Shown: positions 1-6,495 of the stretch, in pieces | Numbering within the stretch: the stretch's first letter is position 1 | Layout: each line of letters opens with the position of its first letter | Origin: Acidobacteriota bacterium | GTDB taxonomy: Bacteria; Acidobacteriota; UBA6911; RPQK01 | Direction of reading: 5' to 3' | Length of the DNA stretch: 11,835 bases | Assembly: GCA_003819755.1 (NCBI GenBank) | Contig: RPQK01000149.1 | Location: 1 to 11,835 of the forward strand | Translations under genes and position numbers: made by a program | Notes under the pieces: generated by a model | The model's database searches: none | Told to the model about the DNA's origin: nothing | The model's input: the letters and a program-made list of their open reading frames with translations, nothing else

Positions 1-113
1 AGCCCGAGGTCAAGGAGTTCTTGGAGGATCTCCGGTCACAGAGCTACATCTACGTCGCGCCGGACTACAAGAAGGACTACGATCTGAGCGAGCAGACGCA
101 GGCAGCCAAGTAG
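1..113 (+). CDS. C-terminal end of a gene, possibly SurA-like peptidyl-prolyl isomerase (5' partial)
   Basis: The open frame runs from the window edge to a TAG at 111-113 and gives about 36 residues. It begins PEVKEFLEDLRSQSYIYVAP and ends in a charged tail (DLSEQTQAAK). The pattern of a short helix followed by 'R-x-x-x-Y-I-x-V-x-P-x-Y' resembles the extreme C-terminus of SurA/parvulin-type periplasmic peptidyl-prolyl isomerases, where the last helix and strand pack back on the N-terminal chaperone domain. That assignment rests on memory of the family and on a very short segment. The frame is convincing as a gene end because the stop is followed within 4 nt by a repeat and hairpin, and the next gene is convergent. 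Any other periplasmic or hypothetical protein remains possible. Confidence 0.4.
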   Translation, partial: PEVKEFLEDLRSQSYIYVAPDYKKDYDLSEQTQAAK

Positions 114-116
114 GAA

Positions 117-211
117 AGGATGAAGGATGAAGGATGAAGAAAGGATGAAGGATGAAGGATGAAGGATGAAGAGCCAATTGCTTCATCCTTCATCCTTCAT
201 CCTTCATCCTT
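117..211. repeat. Heptamer tandem repeats forming a perfect 31-bp hairpin between convergent genes
   Basis: Seven copies of the 7-mer AAGGATG (in rotation) lie at 117-137 (three) and 142-169 (four), interrupted by four bases. Four copies of its reverse complement CTTCATC lie at 181-208. Bases 141-171 pair perfectly with 181-211 (31 bp) around a 9-nt loop (172-180). The array starts 4 nt after the stop of the upstream gene and the stem ends 5 nt before the tatC stop codon. It therefore fills the whole convergent gap and probably acts as a two-way terminator or mRNA 3'-end stabiliser. There is no clear U-tract, so intrinsic termination is not certain. The unit copy number may vary between strains by slippage. 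Confidence 0.9.
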
Positions 212-215
212 CGCA

Positions 216-1394
216 TTACCCCGCCGCTTCCGCGGCTTCCCGCTTTGCACGCCTCCGCTTAAAGACCCACGAAACGACAATCCCGATCAGGTAAAGCACC
301 ACCATGGGGCCGGTCCACAACAGCAGGTTGAACGGATCCGTGGTGGGGGAAACGATCGCCGCCGCAATCGTGATCAACAGAAAAGCGTACCGGAAATTCT
401 TCCACAGGAAGCGTGGAGTCACCAGGCCGAAGATCGAGAGGAACGCGATCAGAACCGGTAGTTGGAACACCGCCCCCATGCCGACGACGATCAGAAAGAC
501 CAGGTCGAAGTAGTCCATGGCGGTGATCATCGGGGTGAACTGCGAGCCGAACTCCAGGATTAGAAACCTGAGCGCCGGTGGGAGGACGATGTAGTAGGCA
601 AAGGCGCCGCCAAGAATAAAGAGGCCGGTCGAACTCAGGAGGAAGGGGAACGCGAACCGCTTCTCCTTCCTATAGAGCCCCGGGGCAATGAACATCCAGA
701 CCTGGACCAGGATGAACGGGATGGCGACAAATATCCCGCCGATAAAAGCGACTTTCATGTAGATCGTGAACGCCTCGGTCGGCTTCGTCATCACGAGTTG
801 CTTCACGACGTCGTCAATCGGGCGCCGGATGAAATGGAAGATCTCTTCCCGAAAGACCCAACAAACGGCGAATCCCACAGACAATCCAATGATGCTGTAG
901 AGAATTCTCCTTCGGAGCTCATCGAGATGTTCCAGGAACGTCATGCGCGCCCCTAGTTCTCTGCCCTCGGCGTCATCCTCCCCTTCCTCCCCCTCCTCCT
1001 CGACGGGCGTGCTTGGCGGCGGCGGCGGGGCGGGCGCCGGAGGCTCTGCCGGTGCCGGTGCCGGTACCTCGCTGGTCTCGGCGCTCTCGGCAGGGCTCTC
1101 CGTTTCCGTTGCCTGTGCAGGCTCCCCGAGCGGCATACCTTCCGCTGTGTAGTAGTCACTCATGGAAGGTTCGGGATAATAGTCGGGGTTGACCTCTGGT
1201 TCGGGATTGCTTTCGGGTGTCTTTGTACCCGGATCTGGAACCTCTTCCGACGGCTCGTCCTCGGCGCGGGGGGAGACCGGAATTGCTTCCTGATCAGCGG
1301 AAGCGTCATGCTCTGGGGAACTGGGCGGATCGGCCGGAGTCTGAGACTCGGCCGAGCCTTCTTCATCTCGACCCTGGTTAGTAGTGTCCTTCAT
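216..1394 (-). CDS. tatC: Twin-arginine translocase subunit TatC with long acidic/proline-rich N-terminal extension
   Basis: TatC is the multi-spanning receptor that binds twin-arginine signal peptides and recruits TatA/B to export folded proteins across the inner membrane. The conserved core starts at Met151 (ATG at 942-944) with MTFLEHLDELRRRI, the classic TatC N-terminal HLxELRxR motif; Glu159 corresponds to E. coli Glu15. Six hydrophobic spans follow at about 164-181, 214-236, 248-273, 296-323, 334-349 and 357-378. Other signatures are QVWMFIAPGLY, the Glu in YRKEKR and SPTTDPFNLLL. The usual 'LYE' near the last span reads LYL here. Residues 1-150 are an unusual Glu/Pro/Ser/Ala-rich, probably disordered segment. 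ATG 1394 opens the full frame (392 aa) without a clear ribosome site. The internal ATG at 944 has AGGGG five bases upstream and would give a normal-sized TatC of about 242 aa, so the start is uncertain. The gene lies downstream of tatA with a gap of about 100 nt, probably in one transcript. Confidence 0.95.
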   Translation of the reverse strand: MKDTTNQGRDEEGSAESQTPADPPSSPEHDASADQEAIPVSPRAEDEPSEEVPDPGTKTPESNPEPEVNPDYYPEPSMSDYYTAEGMPLGEPAQATETESPAESAETSEVPAPAPAEPPAPAPPPPPSTPVEEEGEEGEDDAEGRELGARMTFLEHLDELRRRILYSIIGLSVGFAVCWVFREEIFHFIRRPIDDVVKQLVMTKPTEAFTIYMKVAFIGGIFVAIPFILVQVWMFIAPGLYRKEKRFAFPFLLSSTGLFILGGAFAYYIVLPPALRFLILEFGSQFTPMITAMDYFDLVFLIVVGMGAVFQLPVLIAFLSIFGLVTPRFLWKNFRYAFLLITIAAAIVSPTTDPFNLLLWTGPMVVLYLIGIVVSWVFKRRRAKREAAEAAG

Positions 1395-1496
1395 CAATCA
1401 GTTTCAAAGACTGCGGGAAGAGCGGGTGAGATGTCTGAGTAGTTTTTGACCGGCCTGGGGTTGACCAGTACAGACTCCACTGCAGGAGGGCACCTG

Positions 1497-1712
1497 TCAG
1501 TCGGAGTTAATGTCGCGTTGGATCTTTCTCAGTTCGTCTTCTTCAGCCCGTACTTCGTCTTCCCAGGTGCGTTTAAGTTCGTTGGAAGCCCGTTTAAATT
1601 CCGCTAAGCCCTTCCCCAGCGTCTTCCCTAATTCGGGCAGCTTTCTTGGTCCGAAGACCAGCAGCGCAATAACAAAGATGACGACTAGTTCCGGAAAACC
1701 AATATTCCACAT
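1497..1712 (-). CDS. tatA: Sec-independent translocase TatA/TatB-family subunit
   Basis: This is a 71-residue single-span protein of the TatA/B family, which forms the translocation assembly with TatC in the cytoplasmic membrane. It shows the standard plan: a short periplasmic N-terminus (MWNIGFPELV), one transmembrane helix at about 7-20, the FGPRKLPELG hinge (20-29), then an amphipathic helix (about 30-50) and a highly charged tail. Position 8 is Glu, which is typical of TatB, while the FGPxKLPELGKxLGKGL hinge is TatA-like. A single protein may therefore do both jobs, as in TatAC systems. The ATG at 1712 is preceded by AAGGGAG about 12 nt upstream, a somewhat distant ribosome site. tatC follows on the same strand after a gap of about 100 nt. 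No second tatA/B gene is seen in the window. Confidence 0.93.
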   Translation of the reverse strand: MWNIGFPELVVIFVIALLVFGPRKLPELGKTLGKGLAEFKRASNELKRTWEDEVRAEEDELRKIQRDINSD

Positions 1713-1738
1713 CGATTACTCGGCTCCCTTGCGGACTC

Positions 1739-1768
1739 AGTGTATTCTATGGCCTCGAAACAAGTCAA
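1739..1768 (-). promoter_or_regulatory. Candidate sigma-70-type promoter for tatA-tatC
   Basis: On the minus strand TTGACT (1768-1763, five of six consensus bases) is followed after 18 bp by TACACT (1744-1739, four of six). Transcription would begin near 1731, giving a leader of about 20 nt that includes the AAGGGAG ribosome site of tatA. Position and order fit the tat pair. The assignment is by eye only. Confidence 0.5.
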
Positions 1769-1774
1769 CCGGCG

Positions 1775-1963
1775 CGGGTGACGGGGGGATGTGGTGCCGA
1801 CAGGACAGGAGGTTTTATCCATGAATTAACACGAATTACACCAATTGACCCGAATTGCGCACCGCATTCGCTCGACTGCAGCGCGCAATTCGTCAATTGG
1901 TGTAATTCGTGGTAATTCGTGGATAAAACCTCCTGTCCCGTCGGCACCACATCCCCCCACCCG
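1775..1963. repeat. Large imperfect inverted repeat (about 80-nt arms) between divergent tatA and S41 genes
   Basis: The left arm (1775-1860) and right arm (1883-1963) are near-complete reverse complements around a 22-nt loop (1861-1882). Bases 1796-1820 match the complement of 1921-1945 with one mismatch. The outer GGGGGATGTGGTGCCGA block and the inner CGAATTACACCAATTGAC block also pair, with small indels. The inner parts are AT-rich compared with the surroundings and contain iterated CGAATT / CAATTG units. The element fills most of the 346-bp gap 1713-2058, which otherwise holds only the two candidate promoters and a short direct repeat. It carries no protein gene and looks like a non-autonomous dispersed element (MITE- or REP-like). 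In either strand's RNA it would form a very long hairpin. Confidence 0.9.
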
Positions 1964-1979
1964 TTTCCTGAGTCGGTGA

Positions 1980-1988
1980 TGCTATACT
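1980..1988 (+). promoter_or_regulatory. Candidate extended -10 promoter for the S41 protease operon
   Basis: The sequence TGCTATACT carries a TGn extension and a TATACT hexamer (five of six consensus bases). No good -35 is seen, which is acceptable for extended -10 promoters. Transcription would start near 1995, leaving a leader of about 64 nt. The leader contains an imperfect direct repeat, ACGTTGGCCTATT at 2018-2030 and ACGTTGGGCCATTT at 2034-2047, just before the AGAGG ribosome site of the gene at 2059. Confidence 0.4.
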
Positions 1989-2058
1989 GTATAGGCTGGC
2001 GGGAAAATTCTGTCCCGACGTTGGCCTATTTCAACGTTGGGCCATTTAGAGGTATTAG

Positions 2059-3684
2059 ATGCGAAACAGATTGGCTTTTTTTGTCACCACGGTCATTATC
2101 ATCACAGCGCTTCTCGGCGGCTGGCTCGGTGATAGAGTCAGTGCCGGTCCTCCCCTGGAAAAAGACACCCAGGCCCTTTTAAAGACGTTTACGGAAGCGC
2201 TGGCCGTGATCCAGGCCAATTATGTTCGCCCCGTCAAGTCCGAGACCCTGGTTGAATCCTCGGTTCGGGGGCTGCTCAGAACTCTCGACCCTCACAGTTC
2301 GTTCTTCGCGACTTCCGACTATAGCCGGCTGCAGGAAGAGCAGCAGGGCAAGTACTATGGCCTCGGGATCACGATTCGGGCCGAATCGCCGGGCAGCGGC
2401 CGGGTCATCGTCGTGGAGCCCCCTGCCCCGGGTACCCCGGCCTACAAGGTCGGTATGAAGGCCGGCGACATCATTTCGAAGATCGAGGGCCAGTCCATTG
2501 AGGATTGGGACGTGAACGAGGACGTGATCCCCAATCTGAAAGGCCCGAAGGGCACGAAGGTCAACATCACCGTGGAACGACCCGGCGAGGCGACGCCCTT
2601 GGATCTGGCTGTCGAGCGGGATGAGATTCCGCTTTACACGATCAAGTACGCGTTCCATCTCCGGCCGGGAATCGGTTACATCCGTCTTGATAAGTTCTCG
2701 GAGACGAGCAGTCACGAGTTGGATGAGGCGCTAAAGAAACTGGACGAGTCCACGTTGAAGGGCATGGTGCTTGATCTGCGCGACAACCCGGGCGGAGCGC
2801 TCAGCCAGGCGATTGAAGTGTCCGACCGTTTCCTCGCGAAGGATCAGGTGATTGTGAGCACGAAGGGACGCCAGGGCCGCGAGCCCCACGAATACCGTGC
2901 TCCACGAGGACGGCGCTACATGTACCCGATGGTCGTTCTCATCAACCAGAACAGTGCGAGCGCGAGTGAGATCGTCGCCGGAGCTTTGCAGGACCATGAT
3001 CGCGCTCTGATTGTCGGCGAGACAAGTTTTGGAAAAGCGCTCGTCCAGACCATCTACCCGCTTGATGGAAGGCGTGGTCTGGCTCTGACAACCGGCCGAT
3101 ACTACACGCCCGCCGACCGCATGATTCAGCGGGACTACTCAAACGGCTTCTACGACTACTTCTATACCCGCGCCAAGATCGAAGCGAAGAATCGAGAGGA
3201 AAAGCAGACCGACAGCGGACGAACCGTTTACGGAGGGGGAGGCATAGCCCCCGACGTCGAAATCACTCAGCGAACCGACAAACTGGGCCGTCTCATCGAC
3301 CGCCGTAATCTCTTCTATGAGTTCGCTTCGAAGTTAGTCAGCGGAGAAGTCAAATCGGACGTCAACTACCAGTATGCCGGGCCGAAATTGTCCGCCGAGG
3401 AGAAGAAGCGCCTAAAGGACGAATTAGACGTCACCGACCAGACTCTGTTACTGTTTAAGCAGTATCTGCAAGAAAAGAAGGTCGCCTTTTCCGAGCAGGT
3501 TTTCGAAGAAAGCAAAGATCTGGTCCGGAATCGACTAAAACAGGAACTGTTCCTTTTAGTCTTTGAAAGCGACCGGGAGGGTTACCGGGTCGCGCTTGAG
3601 ATCGATCAGCAAGTTCAAAAGGCGATTGAACTTCTGCCGAAAGCTCAGGTGCTGGCCCAAAATAGTCTTGCCAGGCAAAGATAG
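2059..3684 (+). CDS. S41-family C-terminal processing peptidase (CtpA/Prc-like), PDZ-containing
   Basis: This is a 541-residue serine protease of the CtpA/Prc family, which cleaves unstructured C-termini of envelope proteins in the periplasm. Residues about 6-29 are a hydrophobic signal or anchor helix. A dimer/cap segment runs about 35-95 (including LDPHSSFF). A PDZ domain lies at about 98-176 with the carboxylate-binding YGLGI loop at 100-104. The S41 catalytic domain spans about 190-405. The Ser/Lys dyad is visible as Ser301 in NSASASEI and Lys326 in SFGKALVQ, with Gln330 four residues on; the 25-residue Ser-Lys spacing equals that of E. coli Prc. A charged helical tail of about 130 residues (410-541) extends beyond the core. 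The ATG has AGAGG about 8 nt upstream. The gene heads a three-gene operon with a lytic transglycosylase only 36 nt downstream, which suggests a role in controlling cell-wall enzymes. Confidence 0.95.
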   Translation: MRNRLAFFVTTVIIITALLGGWLGDRVSAGPPLEKDTQALLKTFTEALAVIQANYVRPVKSETLVESSVRGLLRTLDPHSSFFATSDYSRLQEEQQGKYYGLGITIRAESPGSGRVIVVEPPAPGTPAYKVGMKAGDIISKIEGQSIEDWDVNEDVIPNLKGPKGTKVNITVERPGEATPLDLAVERDEIPLYTIKYAFHLRPGIGYIRLDKFSETSSHELDEALKKLDESTLKGMVLDLRDNPGGALSQAIEVSDRFLAKDQVIVSTKGRQGREPHEYRAPRGRRYMYPMVVLINQNSASASEIVAGALQDHDRALIVGETSFGKALVQTIYPLDGRRGLALTTGRYYTPADRMIQRDYSNGFYDYFYTRAKIEAKNREEKQTDSGRTVYGGGGIAPDVEITQRTDKLGRLIDRRNLFYEFASKLVSGEVKSDVNYQYAGPKLSAEEKKRLKDELDVTDQTLLLFKQYLQEKKVAFSEQVFEESKDLVRNRLKQELFLLVFESDREGYRVALEIDQQVQKAIELLPKAQVLAQNSLARQR

Positions 3685-3720
3685 AAGTACTTAGACTAGC
3701 CAGGCGTTTTTTCAAGCGGG

Positions 3721-5481
3721 GTGAGCGTGGAGCAAAAACATCGACTCGCCCGCCTGGTGTTGTATTTCGGGCTGGCGCTCCTTGCAGTAGGTTGTGGGTC
3801 AGGTAAGAAACCAGTCACACGTCTCGTCTTGAGACCGGAACCGGCCGTCGTGCCGGTTTCGGGTCCAGCCGAGGCTCCTCTCGCGGACGAAGTCCGACCC
3901 CCTGTCGTCGTTCCTCCGCCTCCTCCCCTTCAGGAACAGGTTGATTTACTGATCATCCAGTCCCGAGAAATGGTTGATGAGGGGAAGCGACTGTGTCGAG
4001 AGGACAAAATCGAGGACGGACGGCAGTCCTTCAAGCGGGCACTGGATCACCTGAAAAACTGTGGTCTCGGTTTCTTCGAGAATCCTCGGCTGGAACAGGC
4101 CTATTACACCTTTCTCTCCGAGATTCAGGCCGAGGAGCTCCGGGTGCTGATGGCGGCCTCCCGCCTGGAGGCCCAGGAGGACGAAGAGCCGGCGCCGATG
4201 GACGAGATTTCCGATCTGAACCTCTATTCCATTGAGGTGGATCCCCATTTGCGGGAGCTCGTCACTCAGGACCTGCTTGACACCAAGTTCGATATCCCGG
4301 TGGTCCTGAATGATCAGGTAGTCCAGTTCCTGAACTTCTATCAGAACCGTGGTCGAAGGATCATGGAAGAAGGCCTGCGTCGCTCCGGCAAGTACCTCGA
4401 CATCTTTCACCAGACATTCGAGAAGGAAGGCATCCCTCTTGATCTGGGTTATGTCGCGCATGTCGAAAGCCTGTTCAATCCTCGCGCCCGATCGCGAGCC
4501 CGTGCGATTGGCCTGTGGCAATTCATGAAAGGGACCGGACAGCTTTATGGTTTGCGGCAGGACTGGTGGGTCGACGAAAGATCCGACATCCTGAAATCGA
4601 CTCAGGCGGCCGCACGCTACATGAAATGCCTGTACGCCTCTTTTAAAGACTGGCATCTGGTCCTCGCCGCTTACAATGTCGGCCCCGGCCGGATCGAAAA
4701 TATCGTGCGGCGGCGCGGTCAAATGGACTATTGGACGATGGCGGAGCGCAAGCTGCTGCCTCGCGAGACGATCAACCACGTTCCCTCGATTCTGGCCGCG
4801 TTGATCATCTTCAAGAACCCCGAACGCTACGGCTTTGACGTGGTTCCCGACCTTCCCCTTGAGTTCGATCGCGTACCGATGGAGTTTCAGGTTGACTTAA
4901 AGGTAGTGGCTGAAACCACGGGTACCACGGTCGAGCAACTCAGAGAACTGAATCCCGAGCTGAAGTGGGGCGTCACTCCTTCGAACCCGAACGGGTACGT
5001 GCTGAAGGTTCCGGTTGGCAAGGGCGAGTCGGTGCAGACCAGACTGGCCGCGCTTCCCGAGAATGAAAGGCTGCAATTCGAGCATCACCGGGTCAAGAAG
5101 GGCGAGACTCTCGCGGTGATCGCGCGCAAGTTCCGAACGTCAGCCGAGGCTATCGCCCAGATGAACCATCTGAAGAGCCTGAACCGGCTGCGAGTCAATC
5201 AGGACCTGATTATACCGGGAGCCGGTTGGAGGGGCGAAGTCCGTCAGGCAGCCGCCCGGGAGCGTCAAGGCCAGCCGACAGTCAGGGCGGCGTCTCGCCA
5301 CATCGTACGCAAGGGAGAGAGTCTTTCGACTATCGCCCAAAGATACGGTGTCTCGGTCCAGGACCTGCTCCGCTGGAACAACTTGAGACGTGGGCAGGTG
5401 ATATACCCCGGACAGGCTCTGAAGCTGGAAAAGCGTGCCGAACAGCGGTCGACGGTGGCGCGAGTTGGGGGAGATCAATGA
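3721..5481 (+). CDS. mltD: MltD-like lipoprotein lytic transglycosylase with SLT and LysM domains
   Basis: This is a membrane-bound lytic transglycosylase expected to cleave peptidoglycan glycan strands, leaving 1,6-anhydro-MurNAc ends. The N-terminus has a lipoprotein signal with the lipobox LAVGC, making Cys25 the acylated residue. A Pro/Val-rich linker (about 31-70) and a helical region (about 75-230) follow. The SLT domain spans about 235-345. Glu249 in VAHVES is the expected catalytic acid, followed by GLWQFM (264-269) and the LAAYNVGPGRIE motif (315-326). Three C-terminal LysM units bind glycan: a degenerate one at about 388-432, then 455-499 (HHRVKKGETL) and 527-570 (HIVRKGESL). The protein is 586 aa, longer than typical MltD because of the N-terminal helical insert. 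GTG 3721 opens the frame, but GTG 3727 is as likely because GGGGTGA precedes it like a ribosome site. The gene is co-transcribed with the S41 protease, and its stop overlaps the next start. Confidence 0.93.
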   Translation: MSVEQKHRLARLVLYFGLALLAVGCGSGKKPVTRLVLRPEPAVVPVSGPAEAPLADEVRPPVVVPPPPPLQEQVDLLIIQSREMVDEGKRLCREDKIEDGRQSFKRALDHLKNCGLGFFENPRLEQAYYTFLSEIQAEELRVLMAASRLEAQEDEEPAPMDEISDLNLYSIEVDPHLRELVTQDLLDTKFDIPVVLNDQVVQFLNFYQNRGRRIMEEGLRRSGKYLDIFHQTFEKEGIPLDLGYVAHVESLFNPRARSRARAIGLWQFMKGTGQLYGLRQDWWVDERSDILKSTQAAARYMKCLYASFKDWHLVLAAYNVGPGRIENIVRRRGQMDYWTMAERKLLPRETINHVPSILAALIIFKNPERYGFDVVPDLPLEFDRVPMEFQVDLKVVAETTGTTVEQLRELNPELKWGVTPSNPNGYVLKVPVGKGESVQTRLAALPENERLQFEHHRVKKGETLAVIARKFRTSAEAIAQMNHLKSLNRLRVNQDLIIPGAGWRGEVRQAAARERQGQPTVRAASRHIVRKGESLSTIAQRYGVSVQDLLRWNNLRRGQVIYPGQALKLEKRAEQRSTVARVGGDQ

Positions 5482-6401
5482 GATTCTGCTCGTTCCGCGC
5501 CGGCGACGGACTGATCCGTTTTGGCCTCAAGATCGATGAAAGCCGCATCGCTGATGTCCCCCGTGCACTCCGGGCCTTGATCGATGCCCGGCTCCTGGAC
5601 CCTGTCCCCAGTCTGCTCGACGTCCCGGATCTCAAGTCCTGGTTAAGTTTCGGGCGGACAGCTCTCGAGGTTTCCGCCAAGATCCGAGATCTGCTACTCA
5701 CCCACGGCATAGCCGGTGACTCGGTCTATGATATTTCCCGGACACGCCTGGCCGCCCCCATACCGAATCCTGGCAAGATCATTGCCATTGGTCTTAATTA
5801 CCGGGACCACGCGGCCGAGCAAAAAGCCCCGCTGCCGCAAGCGCCCCTGATCTTTGCCAAGTTTCCGACTGCGGTCATCGGACCTGAAGATGAGATCCGC
5901 CTGCCTGGTATCAGCCGGAAAGTCGACGTCGAGGCTGAGCTCTGCGTGGTGGTAGGAAGAAAGGGCAAAGGCTTCAGCGAACCGGAGGCTGCGGATGCGA
6001 TTGCGGGGTATACGGTTGGCAACGATGTGAGCGCTAGAGACCTGCAGTTTTCCGACAAGCAGTGGGTACGAGGCAAGTCCTGCGATACGTTTGCGCCGTC
6101 CGGGCCCTTCCTGGTCACGGCCGATGAGATTGGCGATCCTCATAATCTGGACATTCGTTTGGAGTTAAACGGGCACCCCCGGCAGTCGTCAAATACCCGG
6201 CAGATGGTCTTCAACAGCTACGCTCTGGTGGCCTACATCTCTCAGACTATTACTCTTGAGACCGGGGACCTCATCTATACCGGCACGCCGGCCGGGGTGG
6301 GTGTTTTTCGTGACCCCCCCGTTTTCCTGAAGCCCGGGGACGTGGTGGAAGTCTCGATCGAGAAGATCGGGACGCTGCGGAATCGAGTGATAGGGGAGTG
6401 A
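5478..6401 (+). CDS. Fumarylacetoacetate hydrolase (FAH)-family protein
   Basis: This is a 307-residue enzyme of the FAH superfamily, whose members hydrolyse or isomerise acylpyruvates and dioates in aromatic-acid breakdown or act as oxaloacetate decarboxylases. The N-terminal region (1-90) is variable. The catalytic fold begins at KIIAIGLNYRDHAAE (100-114). The metal-binding acids are Glu152 and Glu154 in VDVEAELCVVVG and Asp183 in GNDVSARD. GKSCDTFAPSGPF (199-211) and GTPAGVG (269-275) are also family hallmarks. The ATG at 5478 overlaps the TGA of the upstream gene (ATGA) and has GGGGGAG 4-5 nt before it, so translational coupling is likely and the longer upstream frame is not used. The substrate cannot be told from sequence. 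A catabolic enzyme in a cell-wall operon is functionally odd and may simply be a chance arrangement. Confidence 0.93.
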   Translation: MRFCSFRAGDGLIRFGLKIDESRIADVPRALRALIDARLLDPVPSLLDVPDLKSWLSFGRTALEVSAKIRDLLLTHGIAGDSVYDISRTRLAAPIPNPGKIIAIGLNYRDHAAEQKAPLPQAPLIFAKFPTAVIGPEDEIRLPGISRKVDVEAELCVVVGRKGKGFSEPEAADAIAGYTVGNDVSARDLQFSDKQWVRGKSCDTFAPSGPFLVTADEIGDPHNLDIRLELNGHPRQSSNTRQMVFNSYALVAYISQTITLETGDLIYTGTPAGVGVFRDPPVFLKPGDVVEVSIEKIGTLRNRVIGE

Positions 6402-6408
6402 CAAGAAA

Positions 6409-6488
6409 GGGACCTCAAAGACTCAGGACCCCAAGGACAGGTCGGATCGCGGCGTCCGTGAGGTTCTTGAGGTCTTTGAGGTCCTTTT
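6409..6488. terminator. Bidirectional terminator-like inverted repeat between convergent genes
   Basis: GGACCTCAAAGAC near 6410 pairs with GTCTTTGAGGTCC at about 6471-6483, and the pairing continues imperfectly inward. The right arm is followed by CTTTTTC and, on the other strand, the left arm is flanked by a short U-rich run. It begins 8 nt after the FAH-family stop and ends 7 nt before the GNAT stop, serving both genes. The left arm itself is a degenerate run of 8-mers (GGACCTCA, AAGACTCA, GGACCCCA). Confidence 0.75.
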
Positions 6489-6495
6489 TCAGCTC

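Noticed and set aside
117..211. CRISPR array
   Set aside because: Units are only 7 nt with no spacers, and the array inverts on itself. There are no cas genes in the window.
1395..1496. Possible extra small gene or hairpin between tatA and tatC
   Set aside because: No open frame with a start signal and no convincing stem was seen. It is treated as ordinary intergenic sequence.
1765..1950. 61-codon minus-strand frame in the tatA-S41 gap
   Set aside because: It runs through the large palindrome and translates repeat sequence, with no ribosome site or motif.
2179..2715. 178-codon minus-strand open frame
   Set aside because: It is opposite the PDZ region of the S41 protease and has no motif or ribosome site.
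3946..4779. 277-codon minus-strand open frame
   Set aside because: It lies wholly opposite the well-supported lytic transglycosylase gene. Its protein has no recognisable motifs, and long antisense frames are expected in high-GC DNA.
5226..5477. Upstream in-frame extension of the FAH-family gene
   Set aside because: It would overlap the LysM-coding end of the previous gene by about 250 nt. The ATG at 5478 has a strong ribosome site and fits the family start.
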